Shown: positions 1 through 12,900 of the stretch, one piece after another
Numbering within the stretch: the stretch's first letter is position 1
Layout: each line of letters starts with the position of its first letter
Source: Babylonia areolata
Taxonomy: Eukaryota; Mollusca; Gastropoda; Neogastropoda; Buccinidae
Length of the DNA stretch: 64,000 nt
Direction: 5' to 3'
Assembly (NCBI RefSeq): GCF_041734735.1
Contig: NC_134896.1
Location: 56,251,036 to 56,315,035, forward strand
Notes under the pieces: model-generated
Told to the model about the DNA's origin: nothing
The model's input: the letters and a program-made list of their open reading frames with translations, nothing else
The model's database searches: none
Program-made: the position numbers and the translations under genes

Positions 1-224
1 GGTGTGCTTTTCAGTATGTTCTTTTTGACAGTCAAGGAACTTTGAACAGTTAAGGAGCTTAAGGATTAAAAGTGTATACTAATGTCAAGACTTAAAATGT
101 GAAAATGAAAAACAAAAAGCAATGATAGTAGAATGCACACCTCTGCTTGTGACCAAAGCCCTCCTCCCCACTTTCCTTCCTTTTCCTTTCCCCTGTTCAT
201 ATGTTTTGAGGCCCAACACTCGGC

Positions 225-600
225 TCATATCACAGATTGACATAAGTTTACATTTGGGCCAACAGCAAAGTGAGAGCTGTATCATCAGTGGTTTCTCCAG
301 TCAATGTTAAATCATTTACTGCTTAGTCTTTTGTGAAGGACTATGACTCTCAAACTAGGAGGCAAAATTGCACTGGCTCTTAATGCTGCAGCCTTGTGGG
401 CTAGTTGGCCTTTGGGAACCATCCCAACACCGACTGTCCTAAAACCCTCTTGGCTGAGAGAGTGGGGATGTAACTTGGGCAAGACACTCTCCACTATAAC
501 CAAATTCTCGCCCAAGTAGTCGGAACAGCAGTTGCCTCCTCTGCTGTTCTGATGGTCATAGTCGGACACGACTGACTATTATATATATATATATATACAT
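225..600 (+). repeat. SINE-like interspersed repeat, copy 1
   Basis: About 370 bp that recurs at 54530-54860 with many small differences. The shared blocks include the run from cagcaaagtgagagctgtat through tttggccttt-like and ggggatgtaacttgg-like segments to ctgttctgatggtcat. This copy ends in an (AT)n tract at 578-600, as a retroposed tail often does. I see no clear A/B box, so the orientation is a guess. The dispersed pair and simple tail support a short retroposon. Confidence 0.65.
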
Positions 601-1368
601 ATGTTCTGTACAGTTCCAGAGAGGGGGGGGGGGGGGGGGACCTGGGAGTGGAGAAAGAAGAGACCTTTAGTTTCTCTCCTCTGCCTGATTCCACTGATAC
701 CTTGTCCACGCACAGTGGTGGTGTATTTTACGTGTGCTTGCTCATGATGATTGTATGACAGCCAGAGGAAGCAGGTGCTGTCCTGACTAGCTGGGCTAGA
801 GTTTGATTGTAGTTTAGAGTGTCGCCACGATAATTACTGACAGTGCAATGTTATGTGTGATGAACCCTGGATGTGTTCCTTTCTAGGTGAAGCGGAAGGG
901 ACAGACTGATTCTGTGTACTGTTGTTGTTGTTTTTCTGCCCCATCATCTGCACTGTTTCAGTGGCATTGCTCCACCGCTGCTCATTCAGAGTCCCCCATT
1001 CACGGCCACACCCAGGTTCATCTGTTGCTGTCCCAGTGCTGGCAGTCTACAGGGAACGTGTGTGTTTTGTTGTGTTTAAAATCAGTGGAGGTTGAAAGTT
1101 GTGCACTTTGTCAGACAAAACCTGTGGAATAATGTCTGGGTTTTTTTCTTTTTCTCTTTCAAGAAAAGATTTTTTTTCAGTGCAGGCCTTAGATAGCACG
1201 CGTTGACAGTGCTTCAGTATGCTTTGATGTGTTTGCCTGCGGACAAAAACCATGCGTGTACAGATACATTGACTGTGCAGAGTTTAAATTCTGCTTCACA
1301 GTCAGAAGTGTGATTAATGGGGGCCAGACTTTAGAGGCACAACGATAGATTAACTTTTCATCTAATTT

Positions 1369-1369
<1 letters not shown>

Positions 1370-1409
<40 letters not shown>
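1370..1409. repeat. (CT)n microsatellite
   Basis: An uninterrupted CT dinucleotide run of about 40 bp in unique T-rich sequence. No function is visible. Confidence 0.95.
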
Positions 1410-1414
<5 letters not shown>

Positions 1415-2067
1415 TTTAATTTTTCATATTTAGCTGCAGTCAAGTTCTTTCTGTTTTTATTTTGAATTTATTAAAAACAAATCTTAAAATTTGTATGTGA
1501 ATAGATTGACGACCTGGAGTGTGTTTGTGTGTGTGTGTGTACGTGTTCAGCTTTTATATTGGTGTTTTATCAGCAATGCTTGTGCTATACAAATCGAGCA
1601 GAGCAGGGCGACGTAGTATCACAGAAATGAAATGTTTCCAGTCATATTCTTTAAACAGACATCACACACAGGTTAAAGAATTTTGATATATATGCATTTT
1701 GGTTGTGTTGTTGACATTTAGAAGTTCAGTTTCTCAATACAGTCCTCATTTCCATATGTATCTCTCAGAGATTGATAAAAAAAAAGAAGAAAAAATGAAT
1801 ACAGTGGTATTTCAATTTCTCAACACAATTCACACATCCTCCAAGTAAGAATGCACACCTATGTGGACACAGACTTAAAATGTCTATGCACATTGAAATG
1901 GACATTGGTGATCAATTGACAGTTTGATAGTGGCTCCTATGTTGCTAACGTCTTGACGTGTGTGCGTATATGTATTGTCAGTGCGCACATCTGAAGTATA
2001 GGAATGATGATTTTTAGCAGTCATACACGAATGTTGTGCACTTCATTTTGTTCTGCTCCTAAGCACA

Positions 2068-2068
2068 G

Positions 2069-2158
<90 letters not shown>
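2068..2158. repeat. Compound (AC)n-(TC)n microsatellite
   Basis: About 64 bp of AC repeats runs directly into about 26 bp of TC repeats. The junction of a Z-forming alternating tract with a polypurine/polypyrimidine tract is a common compound microsatellite form. Confidence 0.95.
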
Positions 2159-2162
<4 letters not shown>

Positions 2163-2689
2163 CAGGGCACTTTCACAGACAGTACACTACATTCACACAC
2201 TGAGCAAATTTGTGTGCAAGTGCTGAATCATCTAAACAGTCTGTGGATGTTGCATTGTGTGCATGATTTAAGATGCTAGCAGGGGGGGGGGAGATGTGAC
2301 GATAGTAGACATGGCCAGTTTTCTGCGTTGTTGTGGTTTATAGGACTGATCCTCCTCAGTTAGAAAATATTTTTAAAATTATTAGTTGTTTTGACGGAAA
2401 GCATTATGAGCACGGTCCTCTACCAGGGCGTCTTGCCATAGGTTTCACTGCAGCTGATTTATTAATGCTCACATCTTGTAGCTGGTTTGATTTGTTGTCA
2501 GTCTGGCCACTGGGGTTGTATTGTATTGTGTTGTGTTGTATAAATCTTGTCACAACGGATTTCTGTGTGTGAAACTTGGACTGCTGTCCTAAGTGAGAGC
2601 GCATTGCTTTGGTACAGCACCACCCATATATATTTCTGTCTGCAAGTGGTATTTGTTTTACGATTTGTTTGATGATGGGCACCAATGGT

Positions 2690-3754
2690 CGAGACCTTTA
2701 CCAGTGTCTCCAACATCCCTCGTTACAATTGACCAGCTTTCATGTAGCATGTTTGTTTGGTGTCATATACTGTACCATGTCAAACTGATGCAAACTAGGC
2801 CTATTGGTTTGCTCTGCTTGGCCAAATTTCGCGCGGCTAACAGTGAAAAGACGGGCCCACCCGCTCTCAGCCAATCAAACGCCTCTAAAAACTATAAGCG
2901 CTTAATCATTCCTTTGGCCAAGGCTGTCCACGCCATCTTGTCAGGTTTACGCTCTGTCTCGTCTTACGCTTTTTTCGGCTATTCAGCGTATCCTTTTGGC
3001 CTTATTTTGTTGCATGCGGCTTGTGTTTATTGTATTCTTACATTCTGTGTACTCGATTCGACTCGGCACCCTCGATTCGTTCGATTTTTTCTGCCTCTAA
3101 GTCGATCCTGTCTTTCCTTTCTCTGTTGGGGGTCGGATTTTCGCTGGGTGCCTAAGCGCGGGTTCCATGCCTCGTGTGCCATACCACGAAGGCAGGGGAT
3201 CATGATGCTGGGATTGAGACTCGGTAAGAGACTCTCCCAGGCCCGGAGCTCATGATTCCTCCCGATACGGACCGCGGCGATGCGTCGTTAGACGCTGATC
3301 GCGGAGGCGACTTTCGTACCAGTAAAACGGTCATGAAGGGGACCGGGGGGAAAGAGGTACGAGCGTCGCCTCCCGAGGTGTCCCAGCGCGAGGCAGGGAG
3401 AAGGGTGAATGGCAAGTCATCTCCGTGCTGTGGGGACTCGCAGCTAGGCGCGGACTCCCAAGGGGAGGCCGCGCACGGCCATTACCCGGGTCCCCACTCG
3501 GAGACGGCCCTCACGTGCCCCATTGTTGTTCCCCCTCCTCCCTCCTCTGTCGACCCCCCTCCCCCACCTCCTTTTTTTGGGGGGGGAGAAAAATTTGGTT
3601 CCGGGGGGGGGATCTCTACTTTGCCCACCCCGGGCCAAGCCACCCCAGTCTCCCCACGGGAGGGGATTCGGGGCGCGTGGCAAGCGAGACCTTTACCAGT
3701 GTCTCCAACATCCCTCGTTACAATTGACCAGCTTTCATGTAGCATGTTTGTTTG
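2690..3754 (+). repeat. GC-rich insert bracketed by perfect 70-bp direct repeats
   Basis: Positions 2690-2759 and 3685-3754 read as identical over 70 bases (cgagacctttaccag at the start, gcatgtttgtttg at the end). They enclose about 925 bp of base composition unlike the surroundings. The insert starts with a promoter-like part: CCAAT around 2871 and a TATA-like aactataagcg. A GC-rich part with an open frame from 3252 follows. Its first ~130 bp resembles 8820-8950. It looks like a fragment of a mobile element, perhaps a retroelement end plus leader, but I cannot assign the family. The perfect flanks suggest a recent event. Confidence 0.6.
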
Positions 3755-4330
3755 TTGTTGTTGCCTCTGACAGTGGGAATGCCTAGTTATGATGAGACAG
3801 TATGCAGGGCATGTTTGAATGTAGGTGTCAGTCAGAAAAGTGGTGTCAGTGGACAAGGGTCTGTGCAGATACATGCAGCCGAACTACGCTGTTGTGTCTT
3901 TGAGGTGATGGACGTTTCTGTGGGCGGGTATCATCCAGTGTGTTTTTGTTGTTCTTGTTTTTGTTTTTTTCCCTTTTGCTGAAACAAGGTGCTTTTGTGA
4001 TTGGTTATGGGCTTGGTGTGCATGTGTGTGTGTGTGCGTGTGTGTGTGTGAATTAAGGCTTTTCCTTCAGCTGCACTGTTTTGTTAGGCTGTGTGTTCAT
4101 GAAGGTGGTTGCTGGTATGGGAGAGGGGATGGGTTGTATTGGTACCTTTTTTTTTTCTTTTGACCAAAGGTGTTTTGTCAGCTTTATTGTGAAGTCAAAA
4201 ACTGAAATAATCTTTTCCATGTCTGTATATGTGGTTGTTGATTATTGCTCTTGATTTTTGTTTATAATGCATGCAGAAAATGTTTTGTTGTTGTAATCCC
4301 AAGTTCATTTTACCATAGGGCTTGTCAGAA

Positions 4331-4339
4331 TTGTGTGTG

Positions 4340-4375
<36 letters not shown>
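4331..4375. repeat. (GT)n microsatellite
   Basis: GT dinucleotide run of about 44 bp with one interruption near its start. Confidence 0.9.
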
Positions 4376-4377
<2 letters not shown>

Positions 4378-7300
4378 CATAGCATTACCATTGTAAAAAT
4401 GACAAAGAAGTACAACTTCATTAAAGATACATTTATAATGGAGCTTATAGTGATTACTTTATCAATGAAAACAGATCTGTTTGTTATGGTTTGTTCCAAG
4501 GAATCCTCAGGAAATGGAGGCAGATTTTTTTTTTCTCAAGTTCATGCACTTGCTTCTCCAGCAAAGTAGATAACATGTCTTTTATAAAGTGTACTGAATT
4601 GTGCACAGTTCACATGTAGTTAATTTTTTTCTGTCTTTAGTTTGCAAATGATTTGCATGGTAGAAGGGTAAATAGAAATACCCTATGCAATGTGTCATAG
4701 AGATTGAAACTGTTATTTCTAGTAAGTGTCAGCTGTCAACATAATGCATTCAGAGTTGATGCTTGTCCACAGGGCATTTGCAAGCTGTTTGGGTTTGTTT
4801 TCCAGTCATAGATTCACTGGTTCTGGTGGTAAGAGACCTGGCATAGACAGAACAGTTGAATTCTTATACACTACCCAAAACTGTGCCACGTAAGTTGACG
4901 TTTGGACTCTGTTGTGCAGTACGTTCCAGTGCTGCTTGTTTTAGGGTGACGTCTTCATCCACAGTGGATGACACTTCTGCTTGTCTGAGTCCAGATTGAC
5001 GGAAGTGAAGGCTGGCAGTGTGCTTTCCGACCCTGACACACACAAGAAGTAGAACTAATCTCATGTAGAGTCTGATCTGGTAATTAGTCCGCTCCGCCCC
5101 GCACAGTTTTCTTTCAGCCATCACAAACCACCGAGTCAAATGTAAAGGTACTGTGAAAGGAATTGGAAATGATTTGATTCGGAAGAAGACTCAACTCCTG
5201 TGAAAGAGGGGCCACTTTTTATTTTATTTGATGATAAATCTTTGAGATATTTTTTTCTCCCAGCTTTATAAAATGCAAGAATGCTGGAGGCAACATGGCT
5301 GTCAAAATTGTCCAATAGTTACAAGAGTGGGTTAGAAAAAAGAAATAAAAGAAAAAAAAAGAAAAAAATCCAACAAACATAAAGCTGTTAAAATAAAGAA
5401 GTTTCCATTTAATCCTCTCTGTGCTCGGCTAGTCCTGTGCTGTCCTGTCTGAAGCTGGCAGACAGTTCAGATGTAGACAGGATGTCAAAGTTTTCTTTGA
5501 TTCTCCTCAGAATTTAATTTTCTGTTTCTGTTGATTCCTTGGTTATAGTGGTGAAGACTGTTAATTTAAGATTGTGATTTGATTTCATCTGTTCATTCAT
5601 GTACTGTTTGCTTGCTGTCGGAAGATCTGTGGCTGTCGGAAGATCTGTGTTGCAATCGAATCTTTCACTCTGCCCGTGTTTGTGGTGTGTGGCAGTTCAG
5701 AAATCCAACAGTACCTGGGTACGATTGTTTTCCAACAGTTTGTAGGTATGCTTGTTTTCAACAATACATGGGTATAATTGTCGGTTTTTTTACCTGTTGA
5801 ACAGGGCTTTTGTTCCCCGCTTGTTGAACAGACGGTGTATATTTTTTTCTAGTCCAATGTGAAAAATGATATCCATGTTAGTGCAGGACCTGACCAATGT
5901 GTGAATCAGTGCAATCAAAATGTCCAGTTTTTGTAGACCCTAGTGGAATGTGAGTTTTTAAAAGCACTGTCAGTGTCAGAATATTACTTGCTTTATGTAA
6001 GTTTGTATAAGATGTGGATAATTTTATTTGCATTATGTAACTTTTGTGTAAGATGCGGAGAATATTATTTGCTTTTTGTCGCATTGTGCATGATGTGGTC
6101 AATCAGCATTTGTGTGTATGTGGTGGGTGTGTGTGTGTGCGCACGTCTGTGTGTGCGTGCGTTTGTGTGCATGTTTTTCCTCTGCAAAATTTGTACTTGA
6201 TTTGATCAGTATTTTTGCTCTTTTGTTTCGTCAGTTGATTATGTTACTTTGGTTACCCCTTATACAGTTTGAGTATTAATCATTTGTGATGGTTTCCCTT
6301 TGTTTGTTTGGGGCGCCAGTAAGTCTGGTGACTGTGTCCATCACATGTGACCTCTGTGATCAAGTACACCAAAATCAGGTATTCTTAAATTCTTATTCAC
6401 ACCTGTCTCAAGTCAGCTGTTTTGTGTTTGTTTTTTTATAGAAATTTTATTTGTCTGTTTTTGTTATAAATTTTTTTTTAAGACATTGAAAAATATCGTC
6501 CATTAGATGTGAAATGGGAACATACACCCCAGGATCAAGAAGTGGTTGATTTGAATGTCCATTTTCTTTGGAACAGGGACACAGTCTCAATAATGTTGAC
6601 AGATTCTGAAGCCCGTGGAAATGGTCTCAATAGTTTTTGCATGGATTCTGACCGCAGACATTCTTGGTAAGTTGTCGCAGTTTTCAGCAACTCGCTGGCT
6701 ATTCCAGTTGATGAAGTGCTCAAGGGATGCAAGCAGTGTTAACATTTGGACAGAGTGGGCTGAATGTTTTGTTTTGTCAAGGACAAAGAACAGTTTTTGC
6801 ACAGGTTTCAACACAAAAGTTTTATCTGTGCTGATGAATATCTGTGTATAATATATATAAAAGGAAAAATCCGTATTGGTTAAATTTAAAGCTTTCTAAT
6901 AATTTGAATGGATAAGATTATAAAGGGCCAAAAATATGCAGGATGCAGAAAAGAATATTTATATTGTAATACACCAATACTCTTTAATTTCCTGAAAGTT
7001 TACATGTTGCATTGTCATAGGAGAATAATGTACTGGTTGTTTAAAGTGGTAAATGCCTTAGGTGATGGCATGTTAATGTTTCAATCATTCAGTGATTTTG
7101 TTTGTTCATCACAACTGTCTTTTCTTCTGTCAGTTCGGATACAATTAAAACTTTCATATAAAAAAAAGAATAAGAATTCTTCTCTCAGAGTCGATATTCA
7201 GAAATATTAAAATAGAATATTTTTTAGTGTTTCACAGCTTAAATTTTGAGAAACTTTCTCTTTCGTAAGCCTGTGTAAAGTATGCTTTTGTGTTTGACAG

Positions 7301-7409
7301 AGTGTCCTGGTGCACTACGTTCGTTGATGTTTATTGTGCAACTGGTTTTTCAATCAATATACAGTATCTTGGAAAGGTCGTCATGTGTGATGTCCTTTTT
7401 TTGCTCCAA

Positions 7410-8150
7410 GATTGCTTCCTGTGAGAATGAAGATTCTCTCTCTGTGTCACAGACACACACTCCGAGCTGCTTCCTGTGAGAATGAAGATAGTCTCTCTCT
7501 CTTTCTCTCACACACACAGTTGCTTCCATTGAGAATGATGACTTGTCTCTCTCACACACAGTTGCTTCCAATGAGAATGACGACTCAGTCTCTCTCTCTC
7601 TCACACACAGTTGCTTCCAATGAGAATGATGACTCAGTCTCTCTCACACACAGTTGCTTCCAGTGAGAATAAAATCACTCTAGTCTCTCTCTCACACACA
7701 GAGTTGCTTCCAGTGAGAATGATGACTCAGTCTCTCTCTCAGAGTTGCTTCCAGTGAGAATGAAGACACCCTAGTCTCTCTCTCTCTCACACACACAGTT
7801 ACTTCCAGTGAGAATGATGACTCAGTCTCTCTCTCAGAGTTGCTTCCAGTGAGAATGAAGACACCCTAGTCTCTCTCTCTCTCTCACACGCACACACAGT
7901 TACTTCCAGTGAGAATGATGACACTCTCGTCTCTCTCTCTCACACAGTTGCTTCCAGTGGGAATGAAAACACTCTAGTCTCTCTCTCTCTGACACAGAGT
8001 TGCTTCCAGTCAGAATGATGACACTATTGTCTCTCTCTCTCTCACACACCGTGTTGCTTCCAGTGAGAATGATGACTCTAGTCTCTCTCTCTCTCACACA
8101 CAGTTGATTTCAGTGAGAATGATGACACTCTAGTCTCTTTCTCTCAATCA
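7410..8150. repeat. Degenerate ~45-55 bp minisatellite with CT/CA tracts
   Basis: About fifteen loosely matching units. Each combines a core of the type gttgcttccagtgagaatga with a variable run of CT then CA dinucleotides. Unit length varies because the dinucleotide part changes. The ORFs crossing it are low-complexity artefacts. The array ends where a SINE-like repeat begins near 8190. Confidence 0.85.
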
Positions 8151-8189
8151 CACAGCCACAATGGAGACTTAACAGACTTGTCCAACAAC

Positions 8190-8515
8190 TCCTTTCCATG
8201 TCTGCCATTGTTAAAGGTCCTATGGCTGTGTTTTCAGCGACCATGGCAATGAACTCGCATCCAGTGGCCAGGGCTTGGCATAGGAAGGAGAGTCCCAATT
8301 CTCGCCTGCCGCAGTTTTAACCTCCCCCAACCAAAGTAAGGTACCCATTTACACCTGTGTGGAGTGACGACAATATGAGTAAAGTGCCTTTCCTGAGAAC
8401 ACAACAACCTGCTGAAACGGGGCCCTTGAAGCCAGTCACTGATGAACACTGGGTGAACACCACCACAGCCATTGTGCTAACACCACAGCTGACCACAGGC
8501 ATGGGCAGTATCAAT
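8190..8515 (-). repeat. SINE copy, minus orientation (family E)
   Basis: Read on the minus strand, this has a body with the segment tcactccacacaggtgtaaa followed by atgggtacct. I recall that motif from invertebrate SINEs. A related, shorter copy lies at 32585-32790 and shares the same order of blocks. The minus-strand 5' part is near 8510. Family naming is mine; the shared blocks are seen directly. Confidence 0.65.
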
Positions 8516-8554
8516 GTCTAGAAGTGACAGGAAACCAGACTTGGGTCACTAAAA

Positions 8555-8870
8555 TGGGGAGTTTGTATTAAACTCAGTTTGGTTCAATATACTATACCAT
8601 GTCAAACTAACAAACTCCCTGTTTGGTTCAATATACTATACCATGTCAAACTAACACAAACTCCTTGTTTGGTTCAATATACTATACCAGGTCAAACTAA
8701 CACAAACTCCCTGTTTGGTTCAATATACTATACCATGTCAAACTAACAAACTCCTTGTTTGGTTCAATACTATTGTTTGGTTCAATATACTATACCAGGT
8801 CAAACTAACACAAACTCCCTGTTTGGTTCAATATACTATACCATGTCAAACTAACACAAACTAGGTCTAT
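8555..8870. repeat. ~46-bp tandem repeat, about 6.5 copies
   Basis: Units of about 46 bp carry the core tttggttcaatatactatac and catgtcaaactaac. The unit matches the start of the GC-rich insert at 2755-2790, so the array appears to be an expansion of the end of that same element. One unit is truncated near 8757-8773. Confidence 0.85.
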
Positions 8871-8960
8871 CGGTTTGCTTTGACCAAATTTCGCCGCTCT
8901 CCGAGCACTAAAACGCCTCTGCCAAACCTGTGGTCTCCTCAGCCAATCAGTACGCTTCAG
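8820..8960 (+). repeat. Second copy of the terminal part of the 2.76-kb insert
   Basis: Blocks catgtcaaacta, acaaactagg, tcggtttgctt, accaaatttcgc and agccaatcag occur in the same order as at 2775-2880, about 80% alike by eye. This is a second, diverged copy of that element's promoter-like end, joined on its left to the 46-bp array. Family not assigned. Confidence 0.6.
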
Positions 8961-9514
8961 TTTTCAGAGTGAATCTTTCCCATGGCCATCGCTCACAAAG
9001 CCAAGCTTTAGATACTTGCTTGGTTTTTGTCACAAGCAGGGTGAGGAGGGCCACAGACTTTGGGATCATTTTTCTCATTTTGTCTCAAGACAATTCAATA
9101 TTTTGTAATGAGGATGACGATGTTGCTACAGAAATCATTCAGGTTTGAAGCATTTTCTCGACTTGAAGATGATTCATCATATAATGAGGATGAGTGTGGT
9201 GATGCTGCTGCAATGGAAGTTATTTGGGACCGAGGCAACATGAAACTATACTTGAGCTTCATTTACATCAATGTTAATCAGGCCTCTGATACTGTGGTGT
9301 TGGTCAGCAGCACCTGACGTATCGGTAAGACGTACATGGTTTTATCTTTGAGAGAAGCACTCGACTACTGGCAGGATCAAGCAGAATGCAACTTGTGTTC
9401 TGTTTGCCCTGAAAACACACCACAGCCGCGAACAATCTTTGCAGGATTGACTGTGTGGTCTCAATCTTTCTGTTATAATTTGAGCTCCTGCACAACCCAA
9501 CAGCTGGAAGGATC

Positions 9515-9605
9515 CATTCAAGACTGAAAAATCCCACACAGTGGTTCAAACCTCCCCAAGTCCATGACACTAACCACTTCACCTCAGTGGCTGGTGCTGC
9601 CTAAC
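9515..9605 (-). repeat. tRNA-derived SINE head, minus orientation
   Basis: On the minus strand a pol III-like A box (gaggtgaagtgg) and a B box (ggtttgaacc) lie about 35 bases apart, as in tRNA-headed SINEs. The body is short or missing. It is not a real tRNA gene because no cloverleaf with paired acceptor stem can be drawn. Confidence 0.55.
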
Positions 9606-9929
9606 TGACACACTGAACATTTGCCATCTAAAGCACTGAAGGAAATCATATGTAAGTAGGTTTTCAAATGACGAAAATGTTTCTTTCAACAGCTGACAAA
9701 CTGAACATTGCAATGTCAGTAACTCATCCAGCCGACTGTTGCAGTGAAAGGAAAAAAAAAACAAAAAAAGGATAAAGAAACAGTGTTTACTAATGGAAAA
9801 TTAATGCTTTCTTTCAACAACTGATCGACTGAATGCCACAGTGTTTGTACCTCATCCAAACAACATAAAAAAACAGAAGAAAGAGAAAAACTTGCAAGAA
9901 ACTCGAGAAGCCCAAAGAGATAACTGCAG

Positions 9930-9935
9930 TTTATT
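9930..9935 (-). terminator. Candidate PPP2R5E poly(A) signal
   Basis: The minus strand reads AATAAA here, followed downstream (lower coordinates) by T-rich sequence. It lies where the strand composition changes and before SINE debris starts, so it is a reasonable distal end for the PPP2R5E transcript. Other AATAAA copies lie nearer the stop codon, for example near 13320 and 14085, so the end actually used is uncertain. Confidence 0.35.
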
Positions 9936-12900
9936 TTAGAATTAACACATGAGTATCACTAGCATTTCATTTTCATCAGGAAAAAAAAAAAAAAAGTCTC
10001 TCAGCTCTGCACACAGACTGAACACGGCGACTACAGACAATAAAGTACAGAGGGGTGGGGAGAAACAAAAAGACAACCTCCATCCGCAGGTAAACACAAA
10101 AGTGAGGCAACTACATCAAGCAGGAAACACTGAGTAATACAAGTATTCCGTCACTGTCATAAATTATCATCATCATCCAACACAGAATGAGAGTGGTGGT
10201 AGCAGTGGTGATAAATGGCTTTAATCCTTCCCCTCATCAACAGGTGACGCTGCACACAATGTCAGAGAAACGCACACGGCATGGTTAGCTCATGGACATG
10301 AGAAACAGAAAAACGGATGTACACTCCTGCAGTATAACTGCAGCAGACTATCCCTCTCCTTGGCTGGAAAGAGGGGTGGGGGTGGGGGCAGAACACTGGA
10401 AGAAAAGGAGAGATTGGGAGAAAAACACACGCACACTCAAACACTCTCTTTTCCTGATTTCGTCACCTTCAAACGTGCAACATTGAAGAACGGGGAAGAC
10501 GGGCGGAACTGAAAGAGCTCTTCCCATCTTTACTCCCTGTGGGGTTGTCTAACGACGTACGTTAAAGAGCTGACCGACACACACACCACAAAATGTCATT
10601 GCAACCCCACCATACTCCACAATCGTGATACCGACACTTTTTCACCTGAATACACCACATAAGCAAATCTTGAGTACTGTTTCACACCACCATCTCACAG
10701 CAGTTTGCAGCAATGACTCCGTGACACAGAATGTGCAGGTGACGATGGGGTGAGGGAGTTTTAAAACTCAAATGGTTACAAAAAGACTGGAAAGTAACAC
10801 TACGATAAAAGGTCCATAAATTATCTCAAAGAGGTAGAAGCAATAAACAAGAAAAGCAATGACTGGAAAAAAACAAAAAAAACCCATTACAATGCATATG
10901 ACAAATTATCTTGGATTATCCACACTTAGTGCTTAAGTTGCGGCCGCTCCAACTTTATCTCTTTATGATCAATATTTTTGTTGTGCCTACTCCAACTAAC
11001 TCTTTATGACTAATGTTTATGCTGCTCATTCCCTCTCTGTGGGAAATCCATGCAGGTTCTTTAACTACACATTGCTGCTAGATAAAAAAAAAAAAAAAAA
11101 AACCCAACAGAAAACCCCATCATTTTTCTCACCATGCAAGGTGCAGGTCTATCCTGGTCAACAATCATTACACTGAAAACAAGGTCAATCCCAATGACTG
11201 AAGAGGCCTATCAAACTTACAAAGCTCAAAGCAACATAGTGTACCTCCAATCTGAATGGACAGTGTCGTGTCGTCTGATGCCTTAAAGTGTTTTCTTACC
11301 TTTAAAACTGCAGGGCATACCTCAGTCCATGCTGGTATATCTTTAAATCCTAAAACTGTTGTTATCATAATGAGAATTCTTTGCCTTGTTTCCATCTGTC
11401 TTCTCAGTTCTGAAGCAAAGGTAAAATGAATATGATCAGTGAACAGAAAAACGAAGAGGAACTTGTGTTAATGTGTCAATATTCAACTGGGAAACAAAAA
11501 GGGAGAAACAGATAAGGGAGATGATGGTTAAAGGTTGGTAAACACAGAAAGTAACAAATTGTGGAAAATGAGCACACGCCATCAAGCACTGACTTTTATC
11601 TAAGTACACGAACCTGTCAATAACAATCTTTTCCTCAGCTAATCCCAGTACTGAAGTGGGTCAAAGAAATAAATGCAGCAACTGCCAGTGTTCAGCTGTA
11701 GGACAGACTGAAGAACAGAATACTGAGGCTGAAGACTGACCATGCTCAACCACACCAAGACAAGTTCAGTGCCCAGAGACTGACCATGCTCAACCACACC
11801 AAGAGAAGTTCAGTGCCCATTTTGTATCTCTTGTATCAGATGAGAAGCCTAGCAATCGGTAACTAGATGTTAGAACAACAGCAAGTGATTAGAGACAAAA
11901 ACTAAGAACCTCCCTCTTAGACAGCGAGATTATCGTCCTGAAATTCAACATAAAGAAATACCTCCATGCAAATTATACTTTTACATTGGGGAGAGGGGAA
12001 AAAAACCCATGAAGATGCTGGGGAAGAGAAGACATCTGCCATTTACTCTGCATGATTATTTAAGCTCAATGATAAACACTGCCAGATTTCTGATCCATGA
12101 AGTGCATTTAGATGTAAACTCTAAGCTCCACATTGTCAGGACGATCAAGAAAAGTAAAAAGCAACCAGAGCCGAGCCTGAACTGACTTTCAACGCCCAGC
12201 CAGCTTCCATAGCTTTTCAGAATCAATGAATGCACGTCACTTTTATTACTGATGCATGCAGATACGCAGCATGCAAGGGACAAAATGAGGTAACCGATGA
12301 ATGTATGTCATTGTGTTGATGCCTGCAGGCAGCACGCAACACACATGAGGTCCACAAGAAACTGAAAATGATCATCATCATTTCTTACATCCATGTTTTT
12401 TTGTGTGTTTTTTTTTTCCATGGCCATACTTTGTGAAAACCTACCAACACAAAACCAGAGCGTTCTGCTCCTGAAGAATTCCTACAACACCGGCCAATAA
12501 CGTAACTGGGGCTGCTTATATACAAATCAGAAAATGCACGGCACGACGCACACATCACCCCCCACACAGACCAACATAACCACAGCATCAACTCTGCGCA
12601 AAGCACACCGAGGGAGAAGAAAGAGGCTGATGGCCGATGACACGATGACTGTGAGGTGGACAGAACCAGACACGCTGTGAAGAGCTGGCATGAGGGGCAA
12701 GCAGCCTGGTGACAAAAGCGCTGGATTAGTGACTGCTAGCCAGCCAGCCAACCAACACACCTACCCTAACATCAACAGGATACACCGTGCGCAAACACGT
12801 TAGGTTAGTATCACATCACCACTGACTCTGCCCGTGTGTTGGGGTGACTTCTCACTCTCCCTCTTTCCTTGCACACACACACACACGCACATGCACACAC

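Larger units (their letters stand above)
1..9900. other. Region without a recognised gene
   Basis: I recognise no conserved protein here. The plus strand is visibly rich in T and G from the start to about 7.4 kb, as are the sense strands of the introns of the three real genes. This suggests intron or 3' UTR of a plus-strand gene that starts outside the window. A splice-acceptor-like site (ttctag, 881-886) precedes an open frame to 1132, but its product resembles nothing I know. The remainder is SINE copies, minisatellites, simple repeats and one GC-rich insert, listed separately. 3760-7250 holds only T/G-rich unique sequence with a GT tract near 4331-4375. Confidence 0.5.

Noticed and set aside
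887-1132. Possible last exon of a plus-strand gene after an acceptor-like ttctag
   Set aside because: The translation is rich in cysteine from a TGT repeat and resembles no family I know; a second acceptor-like site at about 960 would serve as well. Too weak to call.
2593-3255. 220-residue open frame
   Set aside because: Crosses the left 70-bp repeat and the promoter-like part of the insert; no recognisable domain or codon pattern.
3252-3770. 172-residue open frame in the GC-rich insert
   Set aside because: It runs into the flanking 70-bp direct repeat and its product is proline/glycine-rich low complexity. I treat it as part of a degraded mobile-element fragment, not a host gene.
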